From Isoptericola luteus (GTDB lineage: Bacteria > Actinomycetota > Actinomycetes > Actinomycetales > Cellulomonadaceae): a stretch of DNA of 64,000 bases. The stretch covers positions 62,001 through 126,000 of the forward strand of contig NZ_JAIXCQ010000009.1 of assembly GCF_020297055.1 (NCBI RefSeq), written 5' to 3'. This document shows positions 50,163 through 61,549 of this stretch, piece by piece; positions within the stretch are counted from its first letter, which is position 1; each line of letters starts with the position of its first letter. A model generated the notes under the pieces. It saw nothing but the letters and a program-made list of their open reading frames with translations, made no database searches and was not told where the DNA came from. A program made the translations under genes and the position numbers.

Positions 50163-51131
50163 ATGACTTCGCAACCCATCGTCTCCGTCCGCGGGGCCCG
50201 ACGCCGGTACGGCAGCTTCGAGGCCGTCCGCGGCGTCGACCTCGACGTCCACCGCGGCGAGCTGGTCGCGCTCCTCGGCACGAACGGCGCCGGCAAGACG
50301 TCCCTCGTCGAGCTCGTCGAAGGGCTCGCGCCCGCCGACGGCGGCGAGGTGCGCGTGCTCGGCCACGACCCCTACCGCGAGCGTCGCCGGATCGTCGGCT
50401 CGCTCGGCATCATGCTGCAGAGTGCGGGCTTCTCCGGCGACCTCACGGTCGCCGAGACGGCTCGCACGTGGGCAGGCACGCTGACGCGGCCGCGCGCCGT
50501 CGACGAGGTGCTGCGCGCCGTCGACATGGCGCACCGTGCCGACGTGCGGGTGGCGAGCCTGTCCGGCGGCGAGAAGCGGCGCCTCGACCTGGCGCTGGCC
50601 ACCATGGGCGACCCCGAGGTGCTGTTCCTCGACGAGCCCACGACCGGGCTCGACCCGGAGAGCCGTCGCGCCACCTGGCGCCTCGTGCAGGGCATGCTCG
50701 CCGCGGGCACCACCGTGCTGCTCACCACCCACTACCTCGAGGAGGCGGAGCAGCTCGCGGACCGCATCGCGATCCTCCAGGGGGGCCGGATCGTCCGCTC
50801 GGGCACGGTGGCGGACATCGTCGCCGCCGAGCCGGCCCGGCTGGAGTGCGTGGTGCGCGGGCGGGACGGCGGGGCCCTCGCCCCGGCCGTGGCGGACCTG
50901 CCGGTGCTGGCCGGCGTCGTCGGTGCGCCCGACATCGACCACACCGGCCGCCTGCGCCTGCGGACCACCGCCCTGCAGGACGACCTGTACACCCTGCTGC
51001 AGTGGGCCGACGCCCGGCAGCTGCGCCTCGACGACCTGGACGCCCGCTCGGCGTCCCTGGAGCAGGCGTTCCTCGCGATGGACGGCGCCGGGACCCGCGC
51101 CGTCGACGACACCTCGGAGGTGGCGGCATGA
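50163..51131 (+). CDS. ABC transporter ATPase (drug/lipid exporter type)
   Basis: The protein has 322 residues. It has Walker A GTNGAGKTS, signature SLSGGEKRR, Walker B VLFLDEPTTGLDPES and switch TTHYLEEAEQLADRI, as in DrrA/CcmA-type exporters. The C-terminal 90 residues are the family's regulatory tail. It pairs with the permease, whose start overlaps its stop by four bases, and with the two-component system behind it. Confidence 0.92.
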   Translation: MTSQPIVSVRGARRRYGSFEAVRGVDLDVHRGELVALLGTNGAGKTSLVELVEGLAPADGGEVRVLGHDPYRERRRIVGSLGIMLQSAGFSGDLTVAETARTWAGTLTRPRAVDEVLRAVDMAHRADVRVASLSGGEKRRLDLALATMGDPEVLFLDEPTTGLDPESRRATWRLVQGMLAAGTTVLLTTHYLEEAEQLADRIAILQGGRIVRSGTVADIVAAEPARLECVVRGRDGGALAPAVADLPVLAGVVGAPDIDHTGRLRLRTTALQDDLYTLLQWADARQLRLDDLDARSASLEQAFLAMDGAGTRAVDDTSEVAA

Positions 51132-51979
51132 CCACGAAGACCTTGGCCTCGACCTCGCCCGCCGGCGGCCGCCCGTTGCCGCCCCCTGCGCGGAGCTTCA
51201 GCCCGCGCCGGGTCGCGGTGCTGGCCCGCGCGGAGCTGCGGCTGCTGGTGCGCAACCGCACGGCGCTGTTCAACGCGCTGGCCATGCCGCCCCTGACGGT
51301 GGTGCTGTTCGCGGCGGTCGGGGGGATCGACGCCGGGACGTCCGCCGCCACGGGCGTGATGATGGTGAACCTCCTGGTGTTCATGTCCCTCGCGTTCGTC
51401 GTCTACTACAACCTCACGGTCACGTACGTGGCGCGGCGCGAGGAGCTGGTGCTCAAGCGCTACCTCGTCGGCGAGTGCTCGCGGGTGGAGATCCTGGCGG
51501 GCGGCGCCGTGCCGGCGTTCGCCGTGGCGCTGGCGCAGACGGTGCTGGGCATCGTGGCGGTGTCGCTGGTCCTGGAGCCGCCCGCCTTCGTCAACCCGCT
51601 GCTCGTCGTGGTGGCCGTGGTCGGCGGCGCCGTGATGCTCACGGCGCTGGCCGCCGCGACGTCGGGGCTGTCCCGGACGGTCGAGTCGGCGCAGCTCACG
51701 ACCCTGCCGCTGCTGATCGTGGCGATCCCGTTCGGCGGCCTGTTCGGGGCTCCCGGTGCGTCGTCCGGCCTGTTCTCCACGATCGGCACGTTCACGCCGT
51801 TGCGTCCGATCACCGACCTCATGCTGCTCGGTTCCGCGGGGATCGGCGACGGCGGGCAGGTGCTGACCCTCGGCGAGACCTTCGCGGCGGCTGCCGTGCC
51901 CGTGGCGGTGCTCGCCGGCTGGACGCTGCTCGGCGCGCTCGCCGCCCGGCGCTGGATGCGCTGGGAACCGCGCCGTTGA
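51128..51979 (+). CDS. ABC-2 type permease
   Basis: This 283-residue membrane protein has six predicted helices. It starts with a Pro-rich cytoplasmic tail, then LVRNRTALFNALAMPPLTVVLFA (typical ABC-2 TM1), later YYNLTVTYVARREELVLKRYLVGE and LLIVAIPFGGLFGAP. It forms the membrane part of the exporter with the preceding ATPase. The ATG overlaps the upstream stop (ATGA). The substrate is unknown. Confidence 0.9.
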   Translation: MTTKTLASTSPAGGRPLPPPARSFSPRRVAVLARAELRLLVRNRTALFNALAMPPLTVVLFAAVGGIDAGTSAATGVMMVNLLVFMSLAFVVYYNLTVTYVARREELVLKRYLVGECSRVEILAGGAVPAFAVALAQTVLGIVAVSLVLEPPAFVNPLLVVVAVVGGAVMLTALAAATSGLSRTVESAQLTTLPLLIVAIPFGGLFGAPGASSGLFSTIGTFTPLRPITDLMLLGSAGIGDGGQVLTLGETFAAAAVPVAVLAGWTLLGALAARRWMRWEPRR

Positions 51980-52026
51980 CCTTCCTCGTGACCGCACCCG
52001 GCGGGGTGTCGTGGCAGGCTGACGAC

Positions 52027-53262
52027 GTGACCAGTCGTCGGCCCGCCGCGACCCTCGCCGGTGGCGCGCGCGGGGTCGAGGTCTACACCCGCGTGAGCCT
52101 GTACCTGTTCGTGCTCCTGGAGCCGTTCCTCTTCCTGTACGCGGCCGCCGCGCTGTCCGGCGTCGGCACCGTGCCGGGCGCGGGGGCGGCGCTGGTGCTC
52201 GTCGTCCTGGGCCTGCTGCACACGGCGCTCTGCTTCGCGACCGTGCACGTGGGTTTCGACCACGCACTGTGGCACGGGCGCCGTCCGGGCGCCGTCGTCG
52301 TCGCCCTGGCGGCGGTGACGGTCGCTCTGGTCGTGGCCGTCCTGCTGGTGCTGCCGGCGTACGACGGCGGAGGCGTGAGCAGCGACCCGCGCACGGTGAT
52401 GCTCTTCGTGACCGGCGCCGCGACGATCGGCGCGCTGGCGGTCGCGGTCCCCATGGGCAGGCTGATGCTGCTCGCGCTCGTGGTGCCGCTCGGCCTGGCT
52501 GCCGCACGCGCCGGGTCCGAGGGGATGGTCGACGTCGTCCCCCTCGGCCTCGGTGCCTACACCTTCACCCTGCTGTGGGCGGGGACGCTGCGCATGTCGA
52601 TGTGGATCGTCGAGGTGGTCCGCGCGCTCGACGACGCACGTGGGGTCGCGGCCCGGCTCGCCGTCGCGGAGGAGCGGCTGCGAATCTCCCGCGACATGCA
52701 CGACGTCGTCGGCCGGGCGCTGTCCGCCGTCGCCGTGAAGGCGGAGCTCGCCGGCGCGCTGGCCCGCCGGGGGGACGCCCGTGCCGCGGACCAGATGGAC
52801 GAGGTGCGGACCCTCGCGCAGGACTCCCTGCGGGAGGTGCGCGGCGTCGTCGCCGGGTACCGTGCGGCGGACCTCGCGACCGAGCTCGACGGCGCCCGGT
52901 CGGTGCTGCACGCGGCGGGGACGGCGGTGCGCGTCGTCGGCGACGTGCCCGACCTTGCGGCGCCGCAGGTGGAGGCGCTCGCCTGGGTGGTGCGGGAGGC
53001 CGTGACGAACATCGTGCGGCATTCGGCGGCGACCGCGTGCCGGATCGACCTGGAGCGGGAGGAGCAGGCCATGGTGCTGCGGGTGAGCAACGACGGGGCA
53101 CGGACCGGCGTCGGCGGTGTCACAGGCCTGAGCGGAGGGTCGGGGCTCGCCGGCCTGCGGGAACGGCTCGCGGCGGTCGGCGGGGAGCTCCACGTGGCGG
53201 CCGACGGCGACCGGTTCGTCGTCACGGCGCGCGTGCCCGTGCCGTCGGGGGTGGTCGTGTGA
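52027..53262 (+). CDS. Sensor histidine kinase (NarL/LiaS type)
   Basis: The protein has 411 residues from GTG 52027; GTG 51988 and TTG 51976 are in frame. Six membrane segments cover about 25-195. The HisKA_3 motif reads RLRISRDMHDVVGRALSAVAVK with phosphorylation His225. The ATP-binding domain has WVVREAVTNIVRHSAA (N box) and GSGLAGLRERLAAVGGEL (G box). It probably senses stress at the membrane and phosphorylates the next-encoded regulator. The stop overlaps the regulator start (GTGA). Confidence 0.92.
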   Translation: MTSRRPAATLAGGARGVEVYTRVSLYLFVLLEPFLFLYAAAALSGVGTVPGAGAALVLVVLGLLHTALCFATVHVGFDHALWHGRRPGAVVVALAAVTVALVVAVLLVLPAYDGGGVSSDPRTVMLFVTGAATIGALAVAVPMGRLMLLALVVPLGLAAARAGSEGMVDVVPLGLGAYTFTLLWAGTLRMSMWIVEVVRALDDARGVAARLAVAEERLRISRDMHDVVGRALSAVAVKAELAGALARRGDARAADQMDEVRTLAQDSLREVRGVVAGYRAADLATELDGARSVLHAAGTAVRVVGDVPDLAAPQVEALAWVVREAVTNIVRHSAATACRIDLEREEQAMVLRVSNDGARTGVGGVTGLSGGSGLAGLRERLAAVGGELHVAADGDRFVVTARVPVPSGVVV

Positions 53263-53864
53263 TCCGGGTCGTGCTCGCGGACGACGAGACCCTCATCCGC
53301 GACGCCGTCGCCCAGCTGCTCGGGCTCGAGGACGACCTGGAGGTGGTCGCCGTGGCCGGGGACGGGCCGGAGGCGATCGCCGCGATCATGGCGCACCGCC
53401 CCGACGTCGCCGTCCTGGACCTGCAGATGCCGGGCGCCGACGGCATCGAGGTCGCCGAGACCGTGCGCCGCACGCATCCCGGCTGCCAGGTCGTGATCGT
53501 CACGAGCCACGGCCGGCCGGGCTACCTCAAGAAGGCCCTCACGGCCGGCGTGCGGGGGTTCCTGCCCAAGACGGTGCCGGCGACGGTGCTGGCGGGGGCC
53601 GTGCGTCAGGTGGCCCGCGGCGGCCGGTACGTCGATCCCGAGCTCGCGGCGGACGCGATCTCCGCGGGGGACTCGCCGCTGACCCCGCGCGAGGCGGACG
53701 TGCTGGAGCTCGCGGCGGAGGGAGCGCCCGTCGAGGAGATCGCCCGGCGCGCGTCGCTGGCCGCCGGGACGGTGCGCAACTACCTGTCGTCCGCCGTCGC
53801 GAAGCTCGGCGTCAGCAACCGGCACGAGGCGGTGCGGGCGGCCCGCGCCCAGGGCTGGATCTGA
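53259..53864 (+). CDS. NarL/FixJ-family response regulator
   Basis: The protein has 201 residues. The receiver has acidic pocket LADDET, phosphoacceptor Asp54 ([13 protein letters not shown]) and Lys104. The C-terminal LuxR helix-turn-helix has [46 protein letters not shown]. It is coupled to the kinase by a four-base overlap and likely controls the ABC exporter. Its stop lies in a 15-bp tandem duplication (53855-53884). Confidence 0.94.
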   Translation: MIRVVLADDETLIRDAVAQLLGLEDDLEVVAVAGDGPEAIAAIMAHRPDVAVLDLQMPGADGIEVAETVRRTHPGCQVVIVTSHGRPGYLKKALTAGVRGFLPKTVPATVLAGAVRQVARGGRYVDPELAADAISAGDSPLTPREADVLELAAEGAPVEEIARRASLAAGTVRNYLSSAVAKLGVSNRHEAVRAARAQGWI

Positions 53865-53937
53865 GGCTGCTGGATCTGAGGCTGCCCGCCGCCCGGGCGG
53901 CGTCCGCTGTCGTCGGCGCACCGTAGGCTGGTCGACT

Positions 53938-54537
53938 GTGTACGAGGGCGCAGTCCAGGACCTGATCGACGAGCTCGGCCGCCTTCCCGGCGTCGGGCCC
54001 AAGAGCGCGCAGCGGATCGCGTTCCATCTGCTCGCGGCCGACACCGCCGACGTGCGCCGGCTCGCCGACGCGCTCACGGAGGTCAAGGCGCGCGTGCAGT
54101 TCTGCGAGCTCTGCGGCAACGTGGCGGAGTCGGAGCGCTGCCGCATCTGCGTCGACCCGCGCCGCAGCGACGACGTGATCTGCGTCGTCGAGGAGCCCAA
54201 GGACGTCGTCGCGATCGAGCGCACCCGCGAGTTCCGCGGCCGGTACCACGTGCTCGGCGGCGCCATCAACCCGATCGAGAACGTCGGCCCGGACGACCTG
54301 CGGATCAGCCAGCTCATGACCCGCCTGGCGGACGGCACGGTCACCGAGGTCATCCTCGCCACCGACCCGAACGTCGAGGGCGAGGCCACGGCCACCTACC
54401 TGTCGCGCCTCATCGCGCCGATGGGCGTGACCGTGTCTCGTCTCGCGTCCGGGCTCCCGGTCGGGGGAGACTTGGAGTACGCCGACGAGGTCACCCTCGG
54501 TCGGGCGTTCGAGGGCAGGCGGGTCGTCGGCGGCTGA
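53938..54537 (+). CDS. recR: Recombination protein RecR
   Basis: The protein has 199 residues. The helix-hairpin-helix reads [20 protein letters not shown], the zinc finger has C56, C59, C68, C71, and the Toprim domain has [14 protein letters not shown] and the [16 protein letters not shown] motif. RecR with RecF/RecO loads RecA at gaps. The GTG at 53938. In many actinobacteria it follows dnaX directly with ybaB; here about 5.3 kb of other genes separate them, and no ybaB is seen. Confidence 0.96.
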   Translation: MYEGAVQDLIDELGRLPGVGPKSAQRIAFHLLAADTADVRRLADALTEVKARVQFCELCGNVAESERCRICVDPRRSDDVICVVEEPKDVVAIERTREFRGRYHVLGGAINPIENVGPDDLRISQLMTRLADGTVTEVILATDPNVEGEATATYLSRLIAPMGVTVSRLASGLPVGGDLEYADEVTLGRAFEGRRVVGG

Positions 54538-54598
54538 GCTGGCCGTCCGGCACCACCGGCAGATCGCGCTGTCGACCACGGCGCAGGGAGGACAGATC

Positions 54599-55168
54599 GT
54601 GGGGGAGATCGAACCAGGCTCCGAGTACAGCGACATCGCGGAGCAGATGTCCGCGCAGGCGCGCACGTTCCTGTCGACGACGACGCAGGTCGCGTCAGGC
54701 GCCGCGCCAGGGGCCGAGCTCTCGCTGCTCATCCTGGCGACGTCGGACCTGCTCGCCGCCGGCGCGCGGCTCGCGGCCGTCGTCGACGTCGTGCCCACCG
54801 AGCGGTTCGAGCCCGACGCCGGGCCCGAGACCGACGTCGACCCCCTGCGCGACGCCCTGGCGAAGATGTTCGCCGGCTTCGACGACTACGTCGAGGTGTC
54901 CGACCCGGCGCTGAACGCCGACGTCGCCCCCGCCACCCTCTCCGGCGACCTCGCGTGCGTGGCCGAGGAGCTCGCCAAGGGGCTCCAGCACTACGACGAC
55001 GGCCACGAGCTCGAGGGGCTGTGGTGGTGGCAGTTCAGCTACCTCTCCTCGTGGGGTGAGCGCGCGTCGTCAGCCCTGCGCGTGCTCCAGGGCGTGCTCG
55101 GCCACCTGCGCCTCGACGTCGAGGACGACGTCGCCGCCGAGGCGGAGTACGACGCGCTGCACTCCTGA
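54599..55168 (+). CDS. DUF5063 domain protein
   Basis: The protein has 189 residues from GTG 54599 with AGGGAGGA upstream. It is an acidic helical protein with SDIAEQMSAQARTFLST, GFDDYVEVSDPA and HELEGLWWWQFSYLSSWGERASSALRVLQ. The DUF5063 family occurs in Actinobacteria between recR and lysC; here that order is kept apart from an insertion before lysC. Function unknown. Confidence 0.88.
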   Translation: MGEIEPGSEYSDIAEQMSAQARTFLSTTTQVASGAAPGAELSLLILATSDLLAAGARLAAVVDVVPTERFEPDAGPETDVDPLRDALAKMFAGFDDYVEVSDPALNADVAPATLSGDLACVAEELAKGLQHYDDGHELEGLWWWQFSYLSSWGERASSALRVLQGVLGHLRLDVEDDVAAEAEYDALHS

Positions 55169-55241
55169 CCCGGGTCCCTGAACCGGGCTCCTTGCCTAGC
55201 TCGCGGCCCCGGGCGTGCCTCGCGGTGAGGGCCCGCGGCGG

Positions 55242-55793
55242 TCACGCGCCGTCCGCGGCCCGCCGGTAGTGCTCGCTCATGGCCGGGTAGTAGGCGTCCC
55301 ACGGCACGGCGTCCGTCGGCCGCCCTTCCCGAGCGGCGACGAGGCGGTCCAGGTAGTACTCCCACCCCGGCCCGGTGGAACCCGGGTCGGCCTCCGGCCC
55401 GAGCAGCTGGCGGAACGTCAGGGTCGTGACGCCACCGGACTCGTCGAGGTCGAACCGGACGTGCCACACCTCGCCGGCCGTCGTCGTGTCGGCCGCGAAC
55501 CGGTGCGGTGGTTCGCAGCGGGTGATCCGGACCTCCTCCGGGTCGACGTCGTCGCCCTCGGCCGTCATGAAGAACGTGACGCGGCCCGTGGACGGGTCGC
55601 CCTCCCACCGCCCGATCCAGCGCTCCATCCGGTCGGGCTCGGTGAGGCTCGCCCACACGTCGGACGCGGGGGCACGGAACGTCCGGGTGAGGAGGAGCTC
55701 GCGCCCCTCGCGGCCCGTCGTGACGGTCCCGGTGGCCCGGGGCCCGGCCGCGGCGTCGTCGTCGCGCCCCTCGCTCTGCTCGTGGTCGTTCAT
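55242..55793 (-). CDS. SRPBCC (AHSA1/START-like) domain protein
   Basis: The protein has 183 residues. The helix-grip fold appears in LLLTRTFRAPASDVWASLTEPDRMERWIGRWEGDP, CEPPHRFAAD and WHVRFDLDESGGVTTLTFRQLL. AHSA1-like proteins bind hydrophobic ligands. It follows an ArsR gene with a four-base overlap, a frequent pairing in which the regulator controls the SRPBCC gene. The 30-residue acidic N-terminus looks disordered. Confidence 0.88.
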   Translation of the reverse strand: MNDHEQSEGRDDDAAAGPRATGTVTTGREGRELLLTRTFRAPASDVWASLTEPDRMERWIGRWEGDPSTGRVTFFMTAEGDDVDPEEVRITRCEPPHRFAADTTTAGEVWHVRFDLDESGGVTTLTFRQLLGPEADPGSTGPGWEYYLDRLVAAREGRPTDAVPWDAYYPAMSEHYRRAADGA

Positions 55794-56185
55794 GCCGTCT
55801 CCTCTTCTCGGGCCGCCGTCCGGGCGGCGCGGCGTTCTCGTGTCGTCCGGCGGACCTCGAGGTCGAGCCCCGCCAAGGCTCCGGCCGGCAGGGGAGGCCT
55901 CACGTCCGCCTCCGTCGTCGTCCCTGTCGCCGGCTCTGCCCGGAGTGTTGCGACGAGGTGCTCGACCGGGGCGAGTGCGTCCGGACGCAGCGAGTAGACG
56001 CGGTGCCGCCCTCGGGCCTCGACGTCGACGAGCCCTGCCTCGCGCAGCCGCCGCAGGTGCCTGCTGACCCCGGGCTGGGAGCCTGGCTGCGGGTCGCCGA
56101 GCTCGCTGGCCGAGAGGTCGGCGCCGCGGAGCGCGAGCAGGAGCTCCCGGCGTACCGGGTCGGCCAGCGCCTCGAAGACGTCCAT
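55790..56185 (-). CDS. ArsR-family transcriptional regulator
   Basis: The protein has 131 residues. Winged helix: DVFEALADPVRRELLLALRG, LSASELGDPQPGSQPGVSRHLRRLREAGLVDVEARGRHRVYSLRPDAL. The metal-binding CVC motif of true ArsR proteins is absent, so the signal is probably not a metal. It overlaps the SRPBCC gene by four bases. A perfect dyad starts 9 bp upstream of the ATG, suggesting autoregulation. Confidence 0.9.
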   Translation of the reverse strand: MDVFEALADPVRRELLLALRGADLSASELGDPQPGSQPGVSRHLRRLREAGLVDVEARGRHRVYSLRPDALAPVEHLVATLRAEPATGTTTEADVRPPLPAGALAGLDLEVRRTTRERRAARTAAREEETA

Positions 56186-56193
56186 CCAGCAAG

Positions 56194-56213
56194 CATAACC
56201 GCACGGTTATGCA
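56194..56213. promoter_or_regulatory. ArsR operator dyad
   Basis: GCATAACCG and CGGTTATGC are perfect inverted arms around CA. The AT-rich site lies between the ArsR start and the divergent TauE gene, so it may control both. Confidence 0.75.
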
Positions 56214-56295
56214 TTCGCGCGGTGGCCGGTGGCCCGCGACCCAGCGGCCCGGCGGCCCGGTGGGTGGACGGGCGCGGCCGTGGCAGGATCTGCGC

Positions 56296-57078
56296 GTGCC
56301 CGACCTCGACCTGCTCACGATCGTGCTCCTCGTCCTCGCCGGTCTCGCGGCCGGCTGGGTCGACGCCGTCGTGGGCGGCGGCGGGCTCATCCAGCTCCCC
56401 GCACTGCTGCTCGTGCCGGGCATCTCGCCGGTGCAGGCGCTCGCGACGAACAAGCTGGGCTCCATCATGGGCACCTCGACCAGTGCCATCACGTACTACC
56501 GGCGGGTGGGGCCGGACCTCACGACGGCGGGACCGATGGCGCTCGCCGCGCTAGTGGGCGCCTTCGGCGGGGCGGTGCTGGCGAGCAGGATCCCGTCCGA
56601 GCTGTTCACGCCGGTCATCCTCGTGGTGCTGGTCTGCGTCGCCACGTACACGATCCTCAAGCCGCAGCTCGGCGCGCACGACAACCTGCGCTGGGAGGGC
56701 AACCGGCACCGGTGGACCGCCGCGGGCATCGGCCTGGTCATCGGCGCGTACGACGGCCTGCTCGGGCCGGGCACGGGCACCTTTCTCGTGATCTCCCTGG
56801 TCAGCGTGCTCGGGTACGCGTTCCTGCCCGCCTCGGCGCTCGCCAAGATCGTCAACTTCGCCACCAACCTCGGCGCGCTGCTGTTCTTCGTGCCGCACGG
56901 CGCCGTCATCTGGGGGCTGGGCCTGGCGATGGGCGCCGCCAACCTCGTGGGCGGGTACGTCGGCGCCCGGATGGCGGTCGCCAAGGGCAGCGCGTTCGTG
57001 CGGGTCGTGTTCGTCGTCGTCGTGGGTGCGCTCATCCTCAAGCTCGGCTACGACGTCATCACCGACCAGCTCGCCTGA
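56296..57078 (+). CDS. TauE/SafE-family membrane permease
   Basis: This 260-residue membrane protein has eight helices. The duplicated family motif shows as GWVDAVVGGGGLIQLPALLL and later GAYDGLLGPGTGTFLVISLV. TauE/SafE proteins export sulfite, sulfoacetate or related organosulfonates. The GTG at 56296 follows GGCAGGATC. It is divergent from the ArsR operon. A long perfect hairpin begins 14 bp after the stop. Confidence 0.9.
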   Translation: MPDLDLLTIVLLVLAGLAAGWVDAVVGGGGLIQLPALLLVPGISPVQALATNKLGSIMGTSTSAITYYRRVGPDLTTAGPMALAALVGAFGGAVLASRIPSELFTPVILVVLVCVATYTILKPQLGAHDNLRWEGNRHRWTAAGIGLVIGAYDGLLGPGTGTFLVISLVSVLGYAFLPASALAKIVNFATNLGALLFFVPHGAVIWGLGLAMGAANLVGGYVGARMAVAKGSAFVRVVFVVVVGALILKLGYDVITDQLA

Positions 57079-57091
57079 GCGCCCCCCTCCT

Positions 57092-57155
57092 CGCTGTGAG
57101 CGGGCGTTTGGCCCTGTCGACGGGGCTTCGGAGGGCCAAACGCCCGCTCACAGCG
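57092..57155. terminator. Perfect 24-bp-stem hairpin after the TauE gene
   Basis: Arm 57092-57115 begins CGCTGTGAGCGGGCGTTTGG; its exact complement is 57132-57155, with a 16-base loop. It lies between TauE and lysC. There is no T tract. Same design as the hairpin at 44469-44521 but a different sequence. Confidence 0.75.
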
Positions 57156-57283
57156 TTCGAGTAGTCACGACCTGAGACGCCACTCGTCGACCGGGGCGGT
57201 CGCCGTCTACCATCGACGGGCAAGCACAAGCACCCGGCGGGCCGTTGAGAGAGACGGAGGCCGGCGACAGAAGGTTGTGAAGC

Positions 57284-59688
<2,405 letters not shown>

Positions 59689-59723
59689 TCACCGGTCTGA
59701 TCGGACCTCGTCGCTCCGGTGGG

Positions 59724-59752
59724 GCCTGCCGAGACGCGTCGTCTCGGCAGGC
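59724..59752. terminator. Terminator hairpin between asd and the Fic relic
   Basis: GCCTGCCGAGACG pairs perfectly with CGTCTCGGCAGGC around CGT. It ends exactly where the stop codon of the convergent Fic gene begins. Confidence 0.85.
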
Positions 59753-60946
59753 TCAACCGGAGCGCGTCAGTACCTGAAGCACCCGCGGGGCGAAGAACCG
59801 GCGCTTGTACGCGTCCGGTTCGACCACGTCGAGGATCTTCAGGTCGACGAGCTGGCTGACGAGCTTGTTGGCCCTGCCGTACGACAGACCGAGCTCTGCC
59901 TCGACCCTGCGGACCGTGAAGGTGGGGTTGGCGACGGCAAGATCCACGAGCGCGTGCGCCGAGTCGGCCCGGAGGCTGGAAGCACGGATGACCTCCTTGA
60001 GCTCGGCCTGAACTGCGACGAGCGCGCCATCTCCCGGTGCGTCGTGTCCGCCGCCTGGCGCAGGCCCTCGGCGAAGAACCTGATGAACGTGTCCTAGTCG
60101 TTGCGGGTGCTGATGCCGAGCAGGTGGTCGTAGTACTGGCTTCGCCGGGCCTCGAACCATGGCGAGACGGTGAGCGTGGGTTCGACGAGGACGCCCGCGC
60201 TCTGTAGCTGGAGGACGATCAGGAACCGGCCGATGCGGCCGTTGCCGTCGCGGAACGGGTGCAAGGTCTCGAACTGGTAGTGGGACATGCCCGCTGCCAC
60301 CACGGGATCGATCGCTCCTTGGTGATCGGTCCGCATCCAGTCCACGAGATCCCGCACCCCGGTCTCGAGGGCGAGTCCCGCAGGTGAGGGGACGAACCGC
60401 GCTGCCTCCACGGGGAACTCCACCGCGGCGGCGTCGTCGCGGCGGCCGATGACGACCTGCCCGTCCCGGAGCCGCCCGGACTGGGCGTGCAGCGGGGTGC
60501 CTGCCATCAGGATCCCTTGGAGCTCATTGAGCATCGTGACGGAGATGGGCCAACCCTCGGAGGTCCGCGCGAAGCCCGCATTCGCCATCCGAACGTAGTT
60601 GAGGATCTCGACCAGCTCGGCAGTGGCGGGTTCTTCATCGTCGGCAGTGAACACCTGGGACAAGGGCGCATAGGTCCCTTCCAGCGCGGACGTGCTCTGC
60701 GCCTCTCGTCGCAGGGTGGGCATACGGAGCAGCGTGGGGTTCGGGAGTCGACGGGCAGTGCTGTCGAGCGCTGCCAGGGCGGCGCGCGCCTCAGCGATGG
60801 CCAAATAGGTCGGGGGAGTGAGGCTTGGTCATGGGCAACGGGTGCGGGACAAACGCTCGGTGTCGCCACTCGCCCAGCACCGGGTCGCTCCCGTGGATCG
60901 CGACGAGTTCTCCCGGAGCGTTATTGAGGAACATTTCGATGTTCAC
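59753..60946 (-). pseudogene. Broken Fic-domain AMPylase-type gene
   Basis: Three frames together form one Fic protein. The N-terminal part (MFLNNAPGELVAIHGSDPVL to about 60826) is cut from the middle by a frameshift. The middle (60804-60097) keeps the catalytic HPFRDGNGRIGR motif. It is ended by TAG at 60094-60096, where the family has Trp (RND-stop-DTFIRFFAEGL). A one-base deletion near 60027 shifts the winged-helix end ELKEVIRASSLRADSAHAL into another frame. With at least three lesions it is dead. The middle could still be expressed as a 236-residue fragment. Confidence 0.85.
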
Positions 60947-60953
60947 AATGTCA

Positions 60954-61236
60954 CTCTAGGGTCACTTGAGTGTCATGACGGCAGTTCAAGTGTCACTTGT
61001 GGACAACTAATACCTGCTCCCGGGCGGTGACGCCGTCCTGCGCCTCCACCGGTTGTCGTCAGGGCCGCTCACAGCCCGATGGTCGCCGACCTGTTCGACA
61101 CGTTCACGCCGTCGGAGTCGCTCGCGCGCGCTCTCCTGGGTGCCACCGGAGCCACGGGCACGACGAGGCGCACCGAACGATCTTCGGTGATGGCGGGACG
61201 ACGAAACGTCGCCAGAGCGACGTCAGTAGGCCACCG
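60954..61236. other. Intergenic remnant with short dyads
   Basis: No gene is recognised. Near the Fic start are several TCACTTG/CAAGTG elements, including the perfect dyad CAAGTG-T-CACTTG (60987-60999), which may be the old operator of the Fic gene. The rest shows no credible protein. Confidence 0.4.
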
Positions 61237-61533
61237 TCAGACGCCGCCGTCGAACAAGCCGCGGATGTCGTCCGCGCCGAGACCTTGAGAGAAGAACTCC
61301 TCGTCGTCGCCCAGGACCGCCCCGACCATGCTGGCCTTGCGCTCCTTGAGCGCCATCACCTTCTCCTCGATGGTGCGCGCGGCGACGAGGCGGAAGACCA
61401 TGACGCTGCGGGCCTGGCCGATGCGGTGGGCGCGGTCGACGGCCTGCGCCTCGGTCGCGGGGTTCCACCACGGGTCGAGCAGGTAGACGTAGTCGGCCTC
61501 GGTGAGGTTGAGGCCGAACCCGCCTGCCTTCGA
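61237..61533 (-). pseudogene. 3' fragment of a SNF2/HepA-type helicase gene
   Basis: On the minus strand a frame with no start encodes the conserved helicase C-terminal end: KAGGFGLNLTEADYVYLLDP, then WWNPATEAQAVDRAHRIGQ and RLVAARTIEEKVMALKERKA, ending in DDIRGLFDGGV. About nine tenths of the gene, including both Walker motifs, is missing upstream of 61533. Confidence 0.88.
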
Positions 61534-61549
61534 TGCGCCGAAGGGGGAG

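Noticed and set aside
61079..61288. 69-residue plus-strand frame
   Set aside because: It runs antisense into the helicase remnant and has no recognisable features.
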